Shown: positions 60,437-64,000 of the stretch, one piece after another
How positions within the stretch are numbered: position 1 is the stretch's first letter
Layout of the letters: each line of letters starts with the position of its first letter
Source: Chitinophagaceae bacterium
Lineage (GTDB): Bacteria > Bacteroidota > Bacteroidia > Chitinophagales > Chitinophagaceae
Assembly (NCBI GenBank): GCA_019752045.1
Contig: JAIEMP010000004.1
Location: 124,001 to 188,000 of the forward strand
Direction: 5' to 3'
DNA: 64,000 nt
Translations under genes and position numbers: made by a program
The notes under the pieces: model-generated
Seen by the model: only the letters and a program-made list of their open reading frames with translations
Told to the model about the DNA's origin: nothing
The model's database searches: none

Positions 60437-62251
60437 CTACTTTTCTTTGTCTAATACCGCCCGTAATAATTGAGCTTTTTTTGCCCCAATTAATGTTGTG
60501 ATTTCTTGTTCGGATGCTGCTCGGATATTGGCCAGCGATTTAAATTCTTTCAGCAACAGTTCTATAGTTGCCTCGCCGATACCTTCAATACCGTTTAATT
60601 GAGTTGTAAAAGCTCCTTTACTTCTTTTCTGCCTGTGAAAGCTGATGCCAAAGCGGTGAACTTCATCACGGATTGTTCTTATCAGGTTCAACGATTCACT
60701 GTTGTATGATAGTTTTAATGATTGTTGATCGTCGGTAAAAAAAAGTTCCTCCACATTTTTTGCCAGTCCTACAACCGTCATTTGTTTTTCGAGTTTCAAT
60801 TCCCTGATGCTTTCCATTGCAGATGATAGCTGTCCTTTGCCTCCGTCAATAATCACCAGTTGAGGAAGGGGTTCTTTTTCATCTGTTAATCGTTTATATC
60901 TGCGATAAACAATTTCTTTCATGGATGCAAAATCGTTGATGCCGCTTACTGTTTTAATATTAAACCGGCGGTAATCTTTTTTGCTGGGCTCTCCGTTTTT
61001 AAAACACACCATTGCAGCAACCGGATAACTTCCCTGAAAGTTAGAATTATCAAAGCATTCAATTTGCAACGGAAGTTGCGGCAGTTGTAAATCTTTTTGT
61101 AATTGTAAAAGCAGGTCTTGCTGTTTTTGTTTTTTCTTATCAACCAGGTGTAACGACAACTTGCGTTGATGTTCATCAAAAAAATAGCGCACATTCTTTT
61201 GCGAAAGCTCAAGTAGTTTTTTCTTTTCACCTGCTTTTGGAAGGGTTATTTTTATTTGCTCATCTAACAGCTCAATTTCAACGGGTACAATAATTTCAGG
61301 CGAGATGCTTTCAAATTTATTACGGATATAACTCACTGCAAATTCAAGAATCTCTTTTTCCGTTTCACCTAAATGCGACTGGAGCTGCACGTTTTCTGTT
61401 TGTATAATACTCCCGTTCTGAACCATCATGTAGTTGAGAAAAGCATGTTCACCATGTATAATTATTGAAAACACATCTGCATCCCCCAACCTTGGATTTA
61501 CTACGGTAGAGGTTGCTTTATAGTTTTCAAGATGTTCAATTTTCTTTCTGTTGATTTCTGCTTTTTCAAAACTCAACTCAGCGGCAAACTGTTTCATCTC
61601 TTCTTTTAAATGCCTGATTACGGGCGAGAGATTGCCCTTCAGTAAATTTTTTACCTGTTCCAGATTTGCCTGATAGTCTTCAAGTGTTTGTAAGCCTTCG
61701 CAAGGTCCTTTGCAGTTGCCTAGGTGGTATTCAAGGCACACTTTAAACTTCCCTTTTTTAATATTGCTTTCACTCAGGTTGAGTTTGCAGTTTCTGATGG
61801 GGATATGCTGTCGTATAAAATCAATCAGGTCTCTCACTTTGGCAACAGATGTAAACGGTCCCATGTAATGCGATCCGTCTTGCATTCTTCTGCGGGTTAA
61901 AAAAACCCTGGGGAAAGGTTCATTTTTAATAACAATAAACGGATAGCTCTTGTCATCTTTTAAATCAATATTAAATACCGGCTGAAATTGTTTAATCAGC
62001 GAATTCTCCAGAAAAAAAGCATCCTGCTCTGAGTTTACAACGGTAAACTCAATGTGTTCAATCCGCCTTACGAGTTCCTGTGTTTTATAAGACTGCAGTG
62101 TTTTAGTGAAGTAAGAAGAAACCCTTTTGCGCAGGTGTTTGGCCTTGCCTACGTAAAGTAATTTTTTATCCGCATCAAAATATTTATAAATGCCGGGTTG
62201 TGCAGGTATGCCTGGTAAAACTTTTTTTAATTCTGTTTCCGTCATAATCAA
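60437..62251 (-). CDS. uvrC: Excinuclease ABC subunit C
   Basis: 604 residues, typical length. N-terminal GIY-YIG nuclease (PAQPGIYKYFDADKKLLYVG, about 15-34, for the 3' incision), the Cys cluster C-x-L-x-Y-H-L-x-N-C-K-G-P-C around 180, a UVR domain (about 200-235), the RNase H-like endonuclease domain for the 5' incision (IECFDNSNFQGSYPVAAMVC and VIIDGGKGQL) and a C-terminal helix-hairpin-helix pair (GIEGIGEATIELLLKEF). Acts with UvrA/B in nucleotide excision repair. The start overlaps the stop of the lipoprotein gene by four bases. Confidence 0.97.
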   Translation of the reverse strand: MIMTETELKKVLPGIPAQPGIYKYFDADKKLLYVGKAKHLRKRVSSYFTKTLQSYKTQELVRRIEHIEFTVVNSEQDAFFLENSLIKQFQPVFNIDLKDDKSYPFIVIKNEPFPRVFLTRRRMQDGSHYMGPFTSVAKVRDLIDFIRQHIPIRNCKLNLSESNIKKGKFKVCLEYHLGNCKGPCEGLQTLEDYQANLEQVKNLLKGNLSPVIRHLKEEMKQFAAELSFEKAEINRKKIEHLENYKATSTVVNPRLGDADVFSIIIHGEHAFLNYMMVQNGSIIQTENVQLQSHLGETEKEILEFAVSYIRNKFESISPEIIVPVEIELLDEQIKITLPKAGEKKKLLELSQKNVRYFFDEHQRKLSLHLVDKKKQKQQDLLLQLQKDLQLPQLPLQIECFDNSNFQGSYPVAAMVCFKNGEPSKKDYRRFNIKTVSGINDFASMKEIVYRRYKRLTDEKEPLPQLVIIDGGKGQLSSAMESIRELKLEKQMTVVGLAKNVEELFFTDDQQSLKLSYNSESLNLIRTIRDEVHRFGISFHRQKRSKGAFTTQLNGIEGIGEATIELLLKEFKSLANIRAASEQEITTLIGAKKAQLLRAVLDKEK

Positions 62252-62817
62252 TTATCCTCCCGATCGTCCCAAATGACCCGTTCTGTAATTGTTCTTTCGG
62301 GCATATCTTTTTTTGTTACAGAGGTAATCAGAACAAAGCTTTTGTTATGTTTCCAGAGCATTTGCTGTGTTACTGAAGAATCGCCCTGTTCACTGGAACG
62401 GATCAGGTACAGTTGACTGATTTGTTCTTTTTCCGGATTCACATATACATCAACTCTTGAAACCGGCGATTGTTTATTTGTTGCTTCATACGTGATAGTG
62501 ATGGTATGAATTGTAGCATCTGCAAAAGAGGTTTCCTGAAAATTTTGTTCAAAATTTTTCTTCTCCAGTTCTTCTACAAGAAATTGCCCTGCAATATTTT
62601 TTACCTGTTCTTTTGAAATAAACTGTGAGTCGGTGTACACACTGTCTTTCTCCACCACTTTTAAAAACGCAAAAGGCACACTGTCAATATAACGGAGCTG
62701 TCCTTTTAAGTAAGAACTGATATCAATATAATCTTTTGGTTCCTTTTTGCTGTTTTTGCAACTTGTAAAAGCAGCCATTGATAAAATGGCCGTAACGAAC
62801 AACATGTAGTATCTCAT
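62248..62817 (-). CDS. Hypothetical lipoprotein
   Basis: 189 residues. Signal peptide MRYYMLFVTAILSMAAFTSC with lipobox F-T-S-C20 gives a periplasm-facing lipoprotein. The remainder is mostly polar, with a possible beta-rich fold (DATIHTITITYEATNKQSP, YVNPEKEQISQLYLIRSS). I do not recognise the family. The stop overlaps the uvrC ATG, so it is cotranscribed with uvrC, an arrangement that probably reflects packing rather than function. Confidence 0.8.
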   Translation of the reverse strand: MRYYMLFVTAILSMAAFTSCKNSKKEPKDYIDISSYLKGQLRYIDSVPFAFLKVVEKDSVYTDSQFISKEQVKNIAGQFLVEELEKKNFEQNFQETSFADATIHTITITYEATNKQSPVSRVDVYVNPEKEQISQLYLIRSSEQGDSSVTQQMLWKHNKSFVLITSVTKKDMPERTITERVIWDDREDN

Positions 62818-62874
62818 GCTGTAAAAATATTGAAAACTGCAGATTGTTGAGAAAAAGCCGGGAGATGAATTTTA

Positions 62875-64000
62875 TTATCTCAGCGGTTTAACAATACCTA
62901 TACGGAAACCATAATCTATCAGGTGTTCACGTATGGGGTACACATCCCTTGCGTTTGAAAACAACTGATAACGGATTTGTGGTCCGGCCTGTAACTGAAA
63001 CTTCTTTGCATCCCAACGGATAAATGTTTCAAGAGCCGTGTTAAGGTTAAGGTTAGATAACAAATCAGGAGCTTTAATGTATTTTTTAAAATCATTCGTA
63101 AGCAGGTATCCCGATGCTTTAATGAGATAAGTTGGCTGAACATTGGCTGCCATGCTCCACTGTAATTTCTTTTTACCTGCTAATTTCAGTTCTATACCCA
63201 AGGGTATTGAAACCTGGTAGGTTTCATTTGAAACATCTTTTGAGAAAGTTCCATAATCATTGTTCAGCGATGTTACACGCTGAATACTGGTGTAATTGAG
63301 GCGCACGGTTGTTAATTGCGGACTTGCTTTAAACGCATTTACTGTATAACGTGTATAATTAAACTGCACGCCTGTTCTGAATGCAATTCTTTTTGACAAT
63401 GGAAATATGATGGCCGACCCGGCTTCGAAACCAATCGCAGTTTTATGCGTTACCTGGCTTTCGGGATCCTGCTGCTGCAGGTTGCCAAATGTAAATTTGT
63501 TATCAGCATACAATACACGGTAACTCGCAGATGGTGTAATGTAGTATTGAACCTTGCGTACATCTTTTGGTTTTGTGATAACAGGGATGTTTACTTCGTA
63601 GTTTAATTCAGCATCCGTTTTGAGTGTTGGCGATTCAGGCACAACAGCTACATCTGTTTCTCTTTCTAATACGGGCAAACGTTGTTCAGGAGCTGCTTCA
63701 CCCGGTTTTGGTTTTAGTGACTGGAGAAAAGTACTGTTCTGAGCTTTTTCAATTTGGTATTCAGCCAACTCTTTTTCAACAACAGCAACTGTTTCTGTTT
63801 GGAGGGATGTAATATTATTTTCCTCAACAGTTGCAGCAACCGTTACTGGCAATTGTTCTGCTTCAGTATCAGTTTTTGAACTGATAAATGCATTTTCAGG
63901 AGTTAATTGTTGTACCAATTTCTTTTGGGTACGATTAACTGCAGATGTTGTGTTTACAGCTACCGCTTGATCAACCGAAGCTGCTGTACTTTCATTTAAA
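62875..64000 (-). CDS. Outer-membrane beta-barrel protein, 5' end outside the window
   Basis: The frame is open from the stop at 62875 to base 64000, so the gene starts beyond the window; the TTG at 63918 is only an internal candidate. The in-window N-terminal third is a low-complexity, Thr/Glu/Val/Ala-rich linker (for example EEQLPVTVAATVEE-like), followed by a barrel domain (YYITPSASYRVLYADNKFTF, IGFEAGSAIIFPLSKRIAFR, TGVQFNYTRYTV) ending in VKPLR. Long-linker barrels of this kind in Bacteroidota often have an N-terminal membrane anchor. Function unknown. Confidence 0.78.
   Translation of the reverse strand, partial: LNESTAASVDQAVAVNTTSAVNRTQKKLVQQLTPENAFISSKTDTEAEQLPVTVAATVEENNITSLQTETVAVVEKELAEYQIEKAQNSTFLQSLKPKPGEAAPEQRLPVLERETDVAVVPESPTLKTDAELNYEVNIPVITKPKDVRKVQYYITPSASYRVLYADNKFTFGNLQQQDPESQVTHKTAIGFEAGSAIIFPLSKRIAFRTGVQFNYTRYTVNAFKASPQLTTVRLNYTSIQRVTSLNNDYGTFSKDVSNETYQVSIPLGIELKLAGKKKLQWSMAANVQPTYLIKASGYLLTNDFKKYIKAPDLLSNLNLNTALETFIRWDAKKFQLQAGPQIRYQLFSNARDVYPIREHLIDYGFRIGIVKPLR

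Overview
The window looks like chromosome of a Bacteroidota bacterium, most probably family Chitinophagaceae. The evidence is the gldKLMN type IX secretion/gliding core, TonB-dependent receptors, DUF6089 and DUF4271 proteins, promoters matching the Bacteroidota -7 box TAnnTTTG with no clear Shine-Dalgarno sites, a moderately AT-rich base composition, and many TTG/GTG starts in translationally coupled genes. Genus cannot be fixed from the sequence alone.

Layout. (1) 1-18895, plus strand: a surface polysaccharide locus with about a dozen glycosyltransferases (GT4, GT2, GT25 types), an FkbM methyltransferase, a Wzy-like polymerase, a WcaF-like acetyltransferase, Gmd and Fcl (GDP-L-fucose) and a CapC-type PHP phosphatase, mostly in overlapping genes. 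(2) 18954-26913: a CarH-like MerR/B12-binding regulator, then an ECF sigma factor and crtI-crtB-idi-crtD-cruF-crtZ-crtYcd. This set predicts a saproxanthin-type monocyclic carotenoid whose synthesis may respond to light through adenosylcobalamin. Two copies of TGTTTAA-N17-TTAAACA lie in front of the sigma gene. (3) 27823-28725, minus strand: an intact tRNA-Arg(CCG) followed by two nearly identical GIY-YIG nuclease genes, each followed by a broken tRNA-Arg copy carrying GC-rich palindromic insertions. (4) 29432-36775, minus strand: a cobalamin uptake and salvage operon (btuB-like receptor, DUF6580 membrane protein, CWC protein, cobU, a DUF71 ATPase, cobT, cobS, cobC) behind a near-perfect promoter and a cobalamin riboswitch. 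Hairpin repeats have entered the riboswitch and two intergenic gaps, and palindromic elements lie in frame inside cobT and near the start of cobS. (5) 36963-48229: a DUF6089 protein, a TonB receptor, an amino-acid permease, four 124-bp tandem repeats, a frameshifted Cys/Met-type PLP enzyme, a TolC/adaptor pair, gpsA and a 37-residue membrane peptide. (6) 48322-64000: hemW, a BamA/TamA-like protein, DUF4271, hemD, a DUF255 thioredoxin-domain protein, gldKLMN, uvrC, a lipoprotein and a truncated outer-membrane beta-barrel gene.

How it fits together: the B12 operon could supply the cobalamin chromophore for the CarH-like regulator about 10 kb away, which probably controls the sigma factor and carotenoid genes. 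The tRNA/GIY-YIG array and the palindromes inserted in tRNA copies, cobT, cobS and an intergenic gap are the least conventional content. They look like short mobile structures that spread through structured RNAs and reading frames.
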